A stretch of DNA of 64,000 nucleotides. Source: Jannaschia sp. M317 (GTDB lineage: Bacteria; Pseudomonadota; Alphaproteobacteria; Rhodobacterales; Rhodobacteraceae). Positions 57,099 to 64,000 of the stretch are shown piece after piece (positions within the stretch are counted from its first letter, which is position 1; every line of letters starts with the position of its first letter). The notes beneath the pieces are model-generated. The model made no database searches and was not told where the DNA came from. It saw only the letters and a list, made by a program, of their open reading frames with translations. The stretch covers positions 1,517,001 through 1,581,000 of the forward strand of contig NZ_CP081155.1 in NCBI RefSeq assembly GCF_025141175.1, read 5' to 3'. The position numbers and the translations under genes were made by a program.

Positions 57099-58352
57099 AT
57101 GGCGACCCCCGTTCCGACCGGTACCCGCATTCGCGAACGGCGACTGGCGCTGGATCTGCGTCAGGCCCATCTGGCCGAGGCTGTCGGCATCTCTCCGTCC
57201 TATCTGAACCTCATCGAACACAACCGCAGGCCCATCGGTGGCGGGCTGCTGGGCAAGCTGGCCGAGGCGTTGTCGGTCGATCAGGCGGCGCTGTCCTCGG
57301 CGCTGGACGACACGCTGATTGATTCGCTGCGGGCGGCGGGGGCCGCGCAGGACCTGCCGTCGCGGGCGTTGGGGGATGCCGCCGAACTGGCGCGCCGCTA
57401 CCCGGAATGGGCCCGCGTCATCGCCGCCCAGGCCGAGGCGCTGGCCGTTCAGGCGGGCACGATCGAGACGCTGTCGGACCGGCTGACCCATGATCCGGCC
57501 CTGGCCGAGGCGATGCACGAGTTGCTGTCCACCGTCTCTGTCGTCCGTTCCACCGCGTCGATCCTGGCGCAGACGCCCGAGATCGACGCGAACTGGCTGG
57601 GCCGGTTCCACGCCAACCTGGATGCCGACAGCCGCCGCCTGGCCGATGGCGCGGAGGCGGTCGTCTCTTATCTGGACCGGCAAGCGGCGCGCGGCGACGC
57701 CCGGCTGACCCCGTCCGAAATCGTCGCGGGGTTCCTGGAGGCGGCGGGCCACAGCTTTGCGGTGCTGGAGACCGAGGGCGTCGGCGCGGTTTCGGATCTG
57801 GTTGCGCCGATCGCCAATCCGCAGGCCCAGGCGCTGGCCGCCGAGTTGCTGGAACAGGATGCCCGCGACGCCGCGCGCCTGCCTGCGGCAGAGGTTTTGG
57901 CCGCGGCGGGGCCGGATGCCCTGTTGGCGCGGGCCGGCGATCCGGCGCTGGTGCTGCGGCGGCTGGGCCTGCTGGATCCGGCGCGCGGGCTGGTGATCTG
58001 CGATGCGGCGGGCGCGTTGATCCGACGCAAGCCGGTGGCGGGCTTCGCGCTTCCGGTGATGGGGGCGGGGTGCCCGCTCTGGCCGCTCTATGAGGCGCTG
58101 TCGCAGCCCGGCCGCCCGCTGGTGCGGCGCATCGAGATGCCTGACGGCGCCCAATGGGTCGCCCATGCCGTGGCCCAGGGCCAGGTCGGCGGCTTTGACG
58201 AGGTGCCGGTGCTGCGTGCCACCATGCTGCTGTCGCGGGCTGACGGGCAGGGGGGCGCGCTGGGCGTGGGTCCCGGCTGTCGCGTCTGCGCCCGCGACCG
58301 CTGTCCTGCGCGGCGCGAGCCGTCGGTTCTGGGCGGCCTGCTGCCCGTCTAG
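57099..58352 (+). CDS. ScfR-like short-chain acyl-CoA regulator (XRE/DUF2083 family)
   Basis: A 417-residue regulator. The N-terminal helix-turn-helix (about 7-62) reads RIRERRLALDLRQAHLAEAVGISPSYLNLIEHNRR, close to RamB/PrpC-regulator-type XRE proteins. The middle and C-terminal parts are the large acyl-CoA-sensing domain; the end has GCRVCARDRCPARRE with three cysteines, found in this family. GGAG precedes ATG 57099. Divergent from the importer-acs operon, its likely target. Family members control acetate or propionate use. Confidence 0.88.
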   Translation: MATPVPTGTRIRERRLALDLRQAHLAEAVGISPSYLNLIEHNRRPIGGGLLGKLAEALSVDQAALSSALDDTLIDSLRAAGAAQDLPSRALGDAAELARRYPEWARVIAAQAEALAVQAGTIETLSDRLTHDPALAEAMHELLSTVSVVRSTASILAQTPEIDANWLGRFHANLDADSRRLADGAEAVVSYLDRQAARGDARLTPSEIVAGFLEAAGHSFAVLETEGVGAVSDLVAPIANPQAQALAAELLEQDARDAARLPAAEVLAAAGPDALLARAGDPALVLRRLGLLDPARGLVICDAAGALIRRKPVAGFALPVMGAGCPLWPLYEALSQPGRPLVRRIEMPDGAQWVAHAVAQGQVGGFDEVPVLRATMLLSRADGQGGALGVGPGCRVCARDRCPARREPSVLGGLLPV

Positions 58353-58447
58353 GTCTGCGTCGCCGCGTCGCCATTTTGGCGAAACGCTGGACAAGGCGCG
58401 CCCAGGGGGGAAAGGTAGGGGCGAAGTGACCGGAGGGGAGGCCGGGC

Positions 58448-58855
58448 ATGACCCAACACGCACCGCGGGCGGATGCGCCCACCCCGCGCCGCGTCCTTTT
58501 GATCGAGGACGAGGCCAATATCGCGACCGCCATCGCGTTCATCCTGCATCGCGCCGGCATGCAGGTCTCGACCCATTCCGACGGTGCAACCGCCCTGGAG
58601 GCCGTGGCCCGCCACGCGCCCGATGTGGTGGTTCTGGATGTCATGCTGCCGGGCCGTTCCGGCTTTGACGTGCTGGCGGGCATTCGGTCTGGCACGCGGC
58701 CCGATCTGCCGGTGCTGATGTTGACTGCCAAGGGTCAGACCAAGGATCGGGAACGGGCCGAGGCGCTGGGCGTCAGCCAGTTCATGACCAAGCCCTTTTC
58801 CAACCGTGATCTGCTGGATGCGGTCGAGGCGTTGGGCGCGGCGGGCGCGGCATGA
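58448..58855 (+). CDS. Stand-alone response-regulator receiver protein
   Basis: A 135-residue REC domain with no output domain. VLLIEDEANI holds the acidic pocket, VVVLDVMLPGRSG the phospho-aspartate, and LTAKG plus FMTKPFSN the threonine and lysine. It is 103 bases downstream of the ScfR-like gene and before the SSS-kinase gene, so it is the probable partner of that kinase. In CrbS/CrbR systems the regulator carries a DNA-binding domain; here it does not. Confidence 0.88.
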   Translation: MTQHAPRADAPTPRRVLLIEDEANIATAIAFILHRAGMQVSTHSDGATALEAVARHAPDVVVLDVMLPGRSGFDVLAGIRSGTRPDLPVLMLTAKGQTKDRERAEALGVSQFMTKPFSNRDLLDAVEALGAAGAA

Positions 58856-58968
58856 GGGCCCCGGCCCTTGCGCCGCCGCCCCCCGGCGGGCGCGACGCCC
58901 GGCAGGCGCGGGCGGGTGTGGGTGTGGCCGACGCCCGGGTCCGGCCCCCCGCCCGGATCCCGTAGCTG

Positions 58969-59238
58969 ATGGACCCCACACCGACACCGGCGGCCAGCGA
59001 GGCGCAGCGGCGGGCCTGGCGCCGCGACCGCCGACGGGACGCGGCGCGGCTGTTGCCGTTCTTTGGCATCGCGCTGCTGCTGTTGCCTGATCTGGTGCTG
59101 TCCGGATCGGACGCGGCGGGCGGGGCGACGCGGCCCTGGCTGGTCTACCTGTTTGCGGCCTGGATACTTCTGATTGCCTTGGCCGCCTGGATTGCCCGGC
59201 TCCACCACGGAGAGGCGACGGCCGCCTCGGACGACTAG
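58969..59238 (+). CDS. Small two-helix membrane protein preceding the SSS-kinase
   Basis: An 89-residue protein. After a basic stretch RRAWRRDRRRDAARLL come two hydrophobic helices, PFFGIALLLLPDLVLSG and WLVYLFAAWILLIALAAWIARL, the layout of small subunits that accompany sodium/solute symporters (DUF4212/DUF485-like). Its stop TAG is directly followed by the kinase ATG. It may aid assembly of the symporter-like sensor. Family is not certain. Confidence 0.65.
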   Translation: MDPTPTPAASEAQRRAWRRDRRRDAARLLPFFGIALLLLPDLVLSGSDAAGGATRPWLVYLFAAWILLIALAAWIARLHHGEATAASDD

Positions 59239-61917
59239 ATGGAGCTGACGCTCAACATTCTGGTGGCGGGGTGCCTCGCCTATGTGACGGGCCTGTTCGT
59301 CATCGCCTTCGTCGCCGAACGCGCGGCGGAACGGGGGCGGATGCAGGTGTTGCGCGGGCCCGCAGTCTACACCCTGTCGCTGTCGATCTACTGCACCGCC
59401 TGGACGTTCTATGGTGCCGTCGGATACGCCGCCCGGTCGGGGCTGGAGTTCATGACGATCTACCTTGGCCCCACGCTGGTCTTTGTCGGGTGGTGGTGGC
59501 TGCTGCGCAAGCTGGTCCATATCGGCCGGACCGAGCGGATCACCTCCATCGCGGACATGATCTCTTCGCGTTATGGCAAGTCGAACCTGCTGGCGGTTCT
59601 GGTGACCTTGTTGGCCCTGGTCGGGACCACGCCTTACATCGCGCTGCAATTGCAATCGGTCACGCTCAGCTTTGCGGTTTTTGCCGCGCCGGGCACCGTG
59701 GCCGAGGATCTGACCGCCATGGCGTTCTGGGTGGCTGCCGGGCTGGCCGTCTTTACCATCCTCTTCGGCACCCGCCGCCTGGACGCCGGAGAGCGGCACC
59801 ACGGGATCGTCAGCGCCATCGCCGTCGAGGCCGTGGTCAAGCTGATTGCGCTGTGTGCCGTGGGGGTCTTTGTGGTCTGGGGGCTCAACGACGGGATCGC
59901 CGCCGTGGGGGCCGCGATCGAGGCTGCGCCGATCACCGACTGGTCGGGAACGCCGGGGCGTTGGGCGGGACTGATCTTTGTCTCCGGGGCCGCCGTGATC
60001 TGTCTGCCGCGGATGTTTCAGGTGCTGGTGGTCGAAAACTCGGACGAGCGCCACCTGATGACCGCGTCCTGGGCCTTTCCGCTTTATCTCATGGCGATGT
60101 GCATCTTCGTGGTGCCCATCGCGGTCACAGGTCTGGCGCGGATGCCCGAAGGGTCGAACCCGGATCTGTTCGTGCTGACCCTGCCGCTGGCCGAGGGGCA
60201 GGGCGGGTTGGCGATGCTGGCGTTCCTGGGCGGGTTTTCCTCGGCCACATCCATGGTGATCGTGGCGGCCGTGGCCATGGCGACGATGCTGTCGAACCAC
60301 ATCGTCATGCCGCTTTGGCTGGCCACGCAGGACGACGGACAGGCCACCATTTCGGGCGACGTGCGCACCGTTATCCTGCGGGCGCGGCGGGCTTCGATCC
60401 TGATCGTTCTGGCGCTGGGTTATCTGTACTATCGCGCGACCGGCGGGACCGAGGCGCTGGCCTCCATCGGGTTGATCGCTTTCGTTGGCGTGGCGCAGGT
60501 GTTGCCGGCACTGGTCTTCGGCCTGTTTTGGCGCGGGGCCACACGGACCGGGGCGGCGGCGGGGATCGTCACGGGATTCGTTCTGTGGGCCTGGGCCATG
60601 TTGGTGCCTGTTCTGGCGGGGCTGCCTCTGGTCGATGGTTGGCTGATTGACGGGCCGATGGGCCTGTCGTGGCTGCGCCCGCAGGCCCTGTTCGGGGTGT
60701 CGGGCGACCCGCTCCTGTCGGCGCTGATCGTGTCCATCGGGCTCAATTGCGCGGTGTTCTGCGCCGTCTCCCTGCTCAGCCATCCCTCTCCGATGGAGCA
60801 GTTGCAGGCCCCCCGGTTCGTCCAGGTGTTCGAGCGGGCCGCCACGCCGCGCGGGCGTCAGGGCGGGCAGGCGGGGGCCGATGAGCTGTTGATCATGGCG
60901 CAGCGGATCCTGGGACCGACGGAGGCGCAGGAGGTGTTTGCCGACGAGGCGCGCAATCAGGGCCGCGCCGGTGAAATGCCGGAACCGACCCCCGACCTGA
61001 TCGACCGGCTGGAGCGCAAGCTGGCGGGGTCGGTCGGCGCCGCCACCGCCAACGCCATGGTCACCGGCATCACCGGAAATTCCGCCGTTTCGCTGGCCGA
61101 CCTGATGGCCGTCGCGGATGAAACAGCGCAGATCATGGAATACTCGGCCCGGCTGGAAGAACAGCAGACGGAACTGACGCGCACCGCGCGCGAACTGCGG
61201 ATGGCCAACGAAAAACTGACCGCGCTGGCGGTGCAAAAGGACGCCTTTCTCAGCCAGGTCAGCCATGAGCTGCGCACGCCGATGACCTCGATCCGCGCCT
61301 TTTCCGAGATCCTGCGATCCGGTGATCTGCCGGCGGAGGAATCGGCGCGGTATGCCGGGATCATTCTGGACGAAAGCCGCCGACTGACGCGGTTGCTGGA
61401 CGATTTGCTGGATCTGAGCGTTCTGGAAAGCGGTCAGGTGGACCTGAACGCCGCGACGGTGCGGCTGGGCGATGTTCTGGACCGCGCAGTGACCGCATCC
61501 GCATCGGGGGCCGGGATGCGGGTGCTGCGGGATGGTGCGGGCGAGGACCTGCTGATCCGCACCGACCCGGACCGGCTGGCGCAGGTGTTCATCAATCTGA
61601 TCACCAACGCAGCCAAGTACTGCGAGGCCGCCGAGCCCGAATTGAGCATCGTCGTGCGCGAAGAGGCGGGCACGGTTCTGGTGGATTTCATCGACAACGG
61701 CGCAGGCATCGCGCCCCGCGACCGCACGCTGATCTTCGAGAAATTCGCCCGCCTGTCGGACCAGGCCGCCGCCGGAAGCGCGGGGCTGGGCCTGGCCATC
61801 TGCCGCGAGGTGATGGGCCGCCTGGGCGGGGCGATCGACTATCTTCCGGGACAGGGGGGGGCGGCGTTCCGGGTTCGCCTGCCGCGCCCCGAAACGGCCG
61901 CTGCCGCCGCAGAATGA
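59239..61917 (+). CDS. Sensor histidine kinase with sodium/solute symporter domain and STAC linker (CrbS-like)
   Basis: An 892-residue hybrid of transporter and kinase. Residues about 1-515 are a sodium/solute symporter fold with about 13 helices (YCTAWTFYGAVGYAA, IADMISSRYGKS, GGFSSATSMVIV). Residues about 545-625 (LLIMAQRILGPTEA, RLERKLAGSVGAATANAMV) fit a STAC linker. A coiled coil (EEQQTELTRTARELR) leads to HisKA with VSHELRTP (H676), then HATPase (NLITNAAKYC, DNGAGI, GSAGLGLAI). The family senses or transports acetate-like acids and regulates acs. There is no PAS domain and no receiver. Confidence 0.92.
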   Translation: MELTLNILVAGCLAYVTGLFVIAFVAERAAERGRMQVLRGPAVYTLSLSIYCTAWTFYGAVGYAARSGLEFMTIYLGPTLVFVGWWWLLRKLVHIGRTERITSIADMISSRYGKSNLLAVLVTLLALVGTTPYIALQLQSVTLSFAVFAAPGTVAEDLTAMAFWVAAGLAVFTILFGTRRLDAGERHHGIVSAIAVEAVVKLIALCAVGVFVVWGLNDGIAAVGAAIEAAPITDWSGTPGRWAGLIFVSGAAVICLPRMFQVLVVENSDERHLMTASWAFPLYLMAMCIFVVPIAVTGLARMPEGSNPDLFVLTLPLAEGQGGLAMLAFLGGFSSATSMVIVAAVAMATMLSNHIVMPLWLATQDDGQATISGDVRTVILRARRASILIVLALGYLYYRATGGTEALASIGLIAFVGVAQVLPALVFGLFWRGATRTGAAAGIVTGFVLWAWAMLVPVLAGLPLVDGWLIDGPMGLSWLRPQALFGVSGDPLLSALIVSIGLNCAVFCAVSLLSHPSPMEQLQAPRFVQVFERAATPRGRQGGQAGADELLIMAQRILGPTEAQEVFADEARNQGRAGEMPEPTPDLIDRLERKLAGSVGAATANAMVTGITGNSAVSLADLMAVADETAQIMEYSARLEEQQTELTRTARELRMANEKLTALAVQKDAFLSQVSHELRTPMTSIRAFSEILRSGDLPAEESARYAGIILDESRRLTRLLDDLLDLSVLESGQVDLNAATVRLGDVLDRAVTASASGAGMRVLRDGAGEDLLIRTDPDRLAQVFINLITNAAKYCEAAEPELSIVVREEAGTVLVDFIDNGAGIAPRDRTLIFEKFARLSDQAAAGSAGLGLAICREVMGRLGGAIDYLPGQGGAAFRVRLPRPETAAAAAE

Positions 61918-61987
61918 CGGCAGGGACAATCCTTTGTTAACCTGATTGGGCCAGAACCGGGGGGCACATTTGCAAGCGCCGAGTTTC

Positions 61988-63232
61988 ATGCCCAACGATT
62001 CGTCCCCCTCGATCCTGCGAAAAATGGCCGGCCTGCCAGAGGCGGAGGCCGCATTGGCGGTGCCGCAGGCCTCTCCGGTTGAGCGCGCCTTGGCCACGGC
62101 TGCGATGCGGGTGGCCGATGGCATAAAGGGGCTCGACCTTGCCGCGGGGGTGCGCGGTTCTGCGTCCCTGCCCGTTGCGACCGCGTTCGAAGGTTTGGCC
62201 GAGCTGTCGCTATGCCTGATGGTCAATCCCCCGCTGCCGTCCGGTGTGACCGCCCCCGCGCCGGAGCTTCTGGCGCTGACCACCGGGGTGCTCTTGATGG
62301 ATTCGGCGCTGGTCGACAGCCTGATCGAGGTGCAGACCATCGGCCGTGTCGACGGGCCTGCGCGCCCGCCCCGCCGTCCCACCCGGATCGACGCGGCGCT
62401 GGTGCAGCCTTTCGCGCAGGAGTTGATTGCCCAGACCGCCGCCCTGTTGCCCGCCGACCATTGGGGCCCGCGTCCGGGCAAGCTGCGGCCTGGCACCTAT
62501 CTGGCGGGGGTGGGGTCGCTGCCCATGGTGTTGACGGCGGCGGTTTACCAGCGGGTGACGCTGGACATCACCTTGGCCGGGGGGGCGCGCACCTCGCGCG
62601 TGGTGCTTCTGCTGCCAGAGCCGCAGATCGACGAGGGGACGGAGGTGGACGACGACACCTTTCCGCAGCATGACCCCGCCTGGGCCGCCGCGATGGATGC
62701 GGTCGGGCGCAGCGCCTCCGTCCGGTTGGAGGCACAGTTGCCGCCCGTTCGGATGACCCTGGGTCGGATGGTCGCGCTCAAGGTCGGGGATGAAATCGAA
62801 ATCGACGCCGAGGCCCTGGACGAAATGCGCCTGATCGCCGGCACCTCGGGGCAGGGAACGCCGCTGCGCCGTCGGATGCCCCATGGCCTGCGCCTGACCG
62901 CGCGTCTGGGACAGCTGAGCGGTATGCGGGCCGTGCGGGTGACGTCGACGCCAGCCGATCCGGCGGTCGCGGCCCCCATCCCCGACCAGATGGCCGCCCT
63001 GCCGGTGGCGGCGCCTTCGGGTCCGGGGCAGGGGGCCTTGCCCGCGCCGAAGGTCACTGGTGGCCGCGTGCCCGGTGGCAGCCTGCAGGACAGTGGGCTG
63101 GTCAGATCCGCCAAGGGCCAGGCCGCATCGCGGGGGGCGGACAAGGGGGCGGCGTCGGGCCGCAGGATGCAGGTCGCAACCGGGGACCTCGCAGATCTGC
63201 CCGATCTGCCGGATCTACCTGATCTGCCCTAG
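61988..63232 (+). CDS. FliM/FliN-like protein with C-terminal SpoA domain
   Basis: A 414-residue protein. The N-terminal 220 residues are mixed, with MVNPPLPSGVTAP and VQPFAQELIAQTAALLP stretches that look like a degenerate FliM middle domain. Residues about 242-305 (SVRLEAQLPPVRMTLGRMVALKVGDEIEID) form a SpoA surface-presentation domain, as in FliM and FliN at the flagellar C-ring. The C-terminal tail is an A/P/G-rich, then DLP-repeat tail. No flagellar genes are next to it. The start has weak GAG. The role is likely in motor switching, but uncertain. Confidence 0.78.
   Translation: MPNDSSPSILRKMAGLPEAEAALAVPQASPVERALATAAMRVADGIKGLDLAAGVRGSASLPVATAFEGLAELSLCLMVNPPLPSGVTAPAPELLALTTGVLLMDSALVDSLIEVQTIGRVDGPARPPRRPTRIDAALVQPFAQELIAQTAALLPADHWGPRPGKLRPGTYLAGVGSLPMVLTAAVYQRVTLDITLAGGARTSRVVLLLPEPQIDEGTEVDDDTFPQHDPAWAAAMDAVGRSASVRLEAQLPPVRMTLGRMVALKVGDEIEIDAEALDEMRLIAGTSGQGTPLRRRMPHGLRLTARLGQLSGMRAVRVTSTPADPAVAAPIPDQMAALPVAAPSGPGQGALPAPKVTGGRVPGGSLQDSGLVRSAKGQAASRGADKGAASGRRMQVATGDLADLPDLPDLPDLP
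63194..63229 (+). repeat. Four tandem 9-bp repeats at the end of the FliM/FliN-like gene
   Basis: GATCTGCCC, GATCTGCCG, GATCTACCT and GATCTGCCC run head to tail and encode four Asp-Leu-Pro units, ending at the stop codon. Copy number changes would keep the frame. Confidence 0.6.
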
Positions 63233-63372
63233 GTGCGTGCGGGCATGCGCAGAGCGCAGGACGGGGTTTCTGCGGGCGCATTGGTCATTCTGCGCCTGCG
63301 AGGTTAGCTGTTCGGCAAGGGAAGACACACTTGGGCGAACACCGGTTCGCCGCAGCTCCTCGGAGAAAAGAC

Positions 63373-63516
63373 ATGACCGCTCAGACCCAAATCAACACTG
63401 CTGAAATCGAACTGCGTGCCCGCGCCCTGCGTGCGGAATACGTTCGCGAAGCCATTGCTGGCTTTGTCGCCCGCTTTCGCGGCGTCGCTGCCCGGCCCCA
63501 GACCTCGCAGGCCTGA
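63373..63516 (+). CDS. Small DUF1127-like protein
   Basis: A 47-residue protein, MTAQTQINTAEIELRARALR then AEYVREAIAGFVARFRGVAA, rich in arginine. The YVREAI.GF..RFR core resembles DUF1127 mini-proteins, which in related bacteria can bind RNA. CGGAG lies just upstream of the ATG, and the longer frame from 63331 lacks this. Transcribed alone between two genes. Too short for certain assignment. Confidence 0.6.
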   Translation: MTAQTQINTAEIELRARALRAEYVREAIAGFVARFRGVAARPQTSQA

Positions 63517-63575
63517 TCTGACCGCCGCGCAACGCGGCGATTGAATACGCGCCGGGGCGGAGATAGGCGGGGGTC

Positions 63576-64000
63576 ATGAATGACACCCCCGACACCCGCC
63601 CCGTCCTGCGCCTGAAACCCAAGGCCGACGCCAAACGTCTGCGCCACGGCCATCCTTGGGTCTATACCGATGACATCGTGACAGACCGCCGGACCCGCGC
63701 GTTGACGCCCGGTACGCTGGCCGTTCTGCAAGACGCGGAGCGGGCCGAGATCGGTCTGGTGAGCGTCAACCTCGAGTCCCGGATTGGGGCCCGACTTCTG
63801 GATCGCGATCCCGCCGCACAGATCGACCGCGCCTGGATTTCCGCCCGGCTGACGGCGGCGCTGGCGCACCGCGACCGCCTGTTCGCGGACCCCTACTATC
63901 GCTGGATCCATGCCGAGGCCGATGGCATGCCGGGCGTTGTTCTGGACCGGTTCGGCGATGCGGCCGTCCTGCAGCCCAACGCCGCCTGGGCCGATGCGCG
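63576..64000 (+). CDS. RlmI-like 23S rRNA cytosine methyltransferase, 5' part (runs off the window)
   Basis: The first 141 residues of a SAM-dependent methyltransferase: an N-terminal PUA domain (LRLKPKADAKRLRHGHPWVYTDDI, TPGTLAVLQD), then DPYYRWIHAEADGMPGVVLDRFGD, a hallmark of the RlmI/RlmK family (class I methyltransferases of 23S rRNA). GGCGGGGG precedes the ATG. The catalytic methyltransferase part lies past the window edge, so the exact target is not visible. Confidence 0.85.
   Translation, partial: MNDTPDTRPVLRLKPKADAKRLRHGHPWVYTDDIVTDRRTRALTPGTLAVLQDAERAEIGLVSVNLESRIGARLLDRDPAAQIDRAWISARLTAALAHRDRLFADPYYRWIHAEADGMPGVVLDRFGDAAVLQPNAAWADA

Noticed and set aside
58735..62496. 1253-codon open frame opposite the SSS-kinase
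   Set aside because: Shadow of the high-GC kinase gene in antisense; composition is unnatural (R, Q, H, P rich) and shows no domain.

Overview
The window is a 64 kb stretch of chromosomal core genome from a high-GC alphaproteobacterium, most likely a member of the Rhodobacterales (Roseobacter/Rhodobacter group). The evidence is the family content: a DUF1013/TrcR cell-cycle regulator, the complex I accessory subunit NDUFA12, a ScfR-type short-chain acyl regulator, a LOV-HWE kinase, a cysteine-free L33 protein, GatCA, and a typical alphaproteobacterial RNase P RNA. I see no insertion sequence, prophage, integron or CRISPR array. Genes are dense, often overlap by 1-4 bases, and sit in short operons on both strands.

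Layout. 1-7.9 kb: end of a GNAT-like gene, rsmE divergent from ubiA, an OmpA-family envelope pair, a TetR regulator with two visible operator palindromes facing an NAD(P)-binding protein/DUF1772 pair, small envelope genes and trcR. 8-19.2 kb: RNase T2, an EAL protein with a dead GGDEF domain, recR-ebfC-dps-dnaX, an ankyrin protein, thymidine kinase, a KAS III enzyme and a lipoprotein behind an AT-rich island. 19.2-29 kb: carB, a HAD protein lacking its nucleophile, aspS, a DUF1800/DUF1501 export pair, rpmG and a PAS protein. 29.3-38.9 kb: RNase P RNA (rnpB) abutting an amidase gene, gatC-gatA, the LOV kinase, tRNA-Gly(UCC), an ABC exporter and an acyl-CoA synthetase. 39-49.4 kb: cold-shock protein, ArsC-like reductase, a 938-residue protein resembling a PilM/GspL-GspC fusion, SIMPL protein, sulfhydrylase, NDUFA12/DUF2155, aat and accBC.

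49.4-62 kb is the most coherent module. A Liv-type ABC importer operon runs into acs (acetyl-CoA synthetase). Divergent from it is a ScfR-like short-chain acyl regulator gene, followed by a stand-alone receiver protein, a small two-helix membrane protein and an 892-residue sensor kinase whose input is a sodium/solute-symporter domain plus a STAC linker. This combination resembles the CrbS/CrbR acetate switch, here placed beside acs and an importer. A FliM/FliN-like SpoA protein, a DUF1127-like mini-protein and the start of an RlmI-like methyltransferase end the window.

At the DNA level the notable items are back-to-back perfect palindromes at two or three loci, two tandem 11-bp-stem hairpins inside the importer operon, direct repeats in the acs-importer/regulator divergent region, and three degenerate CtrA-like boxes.
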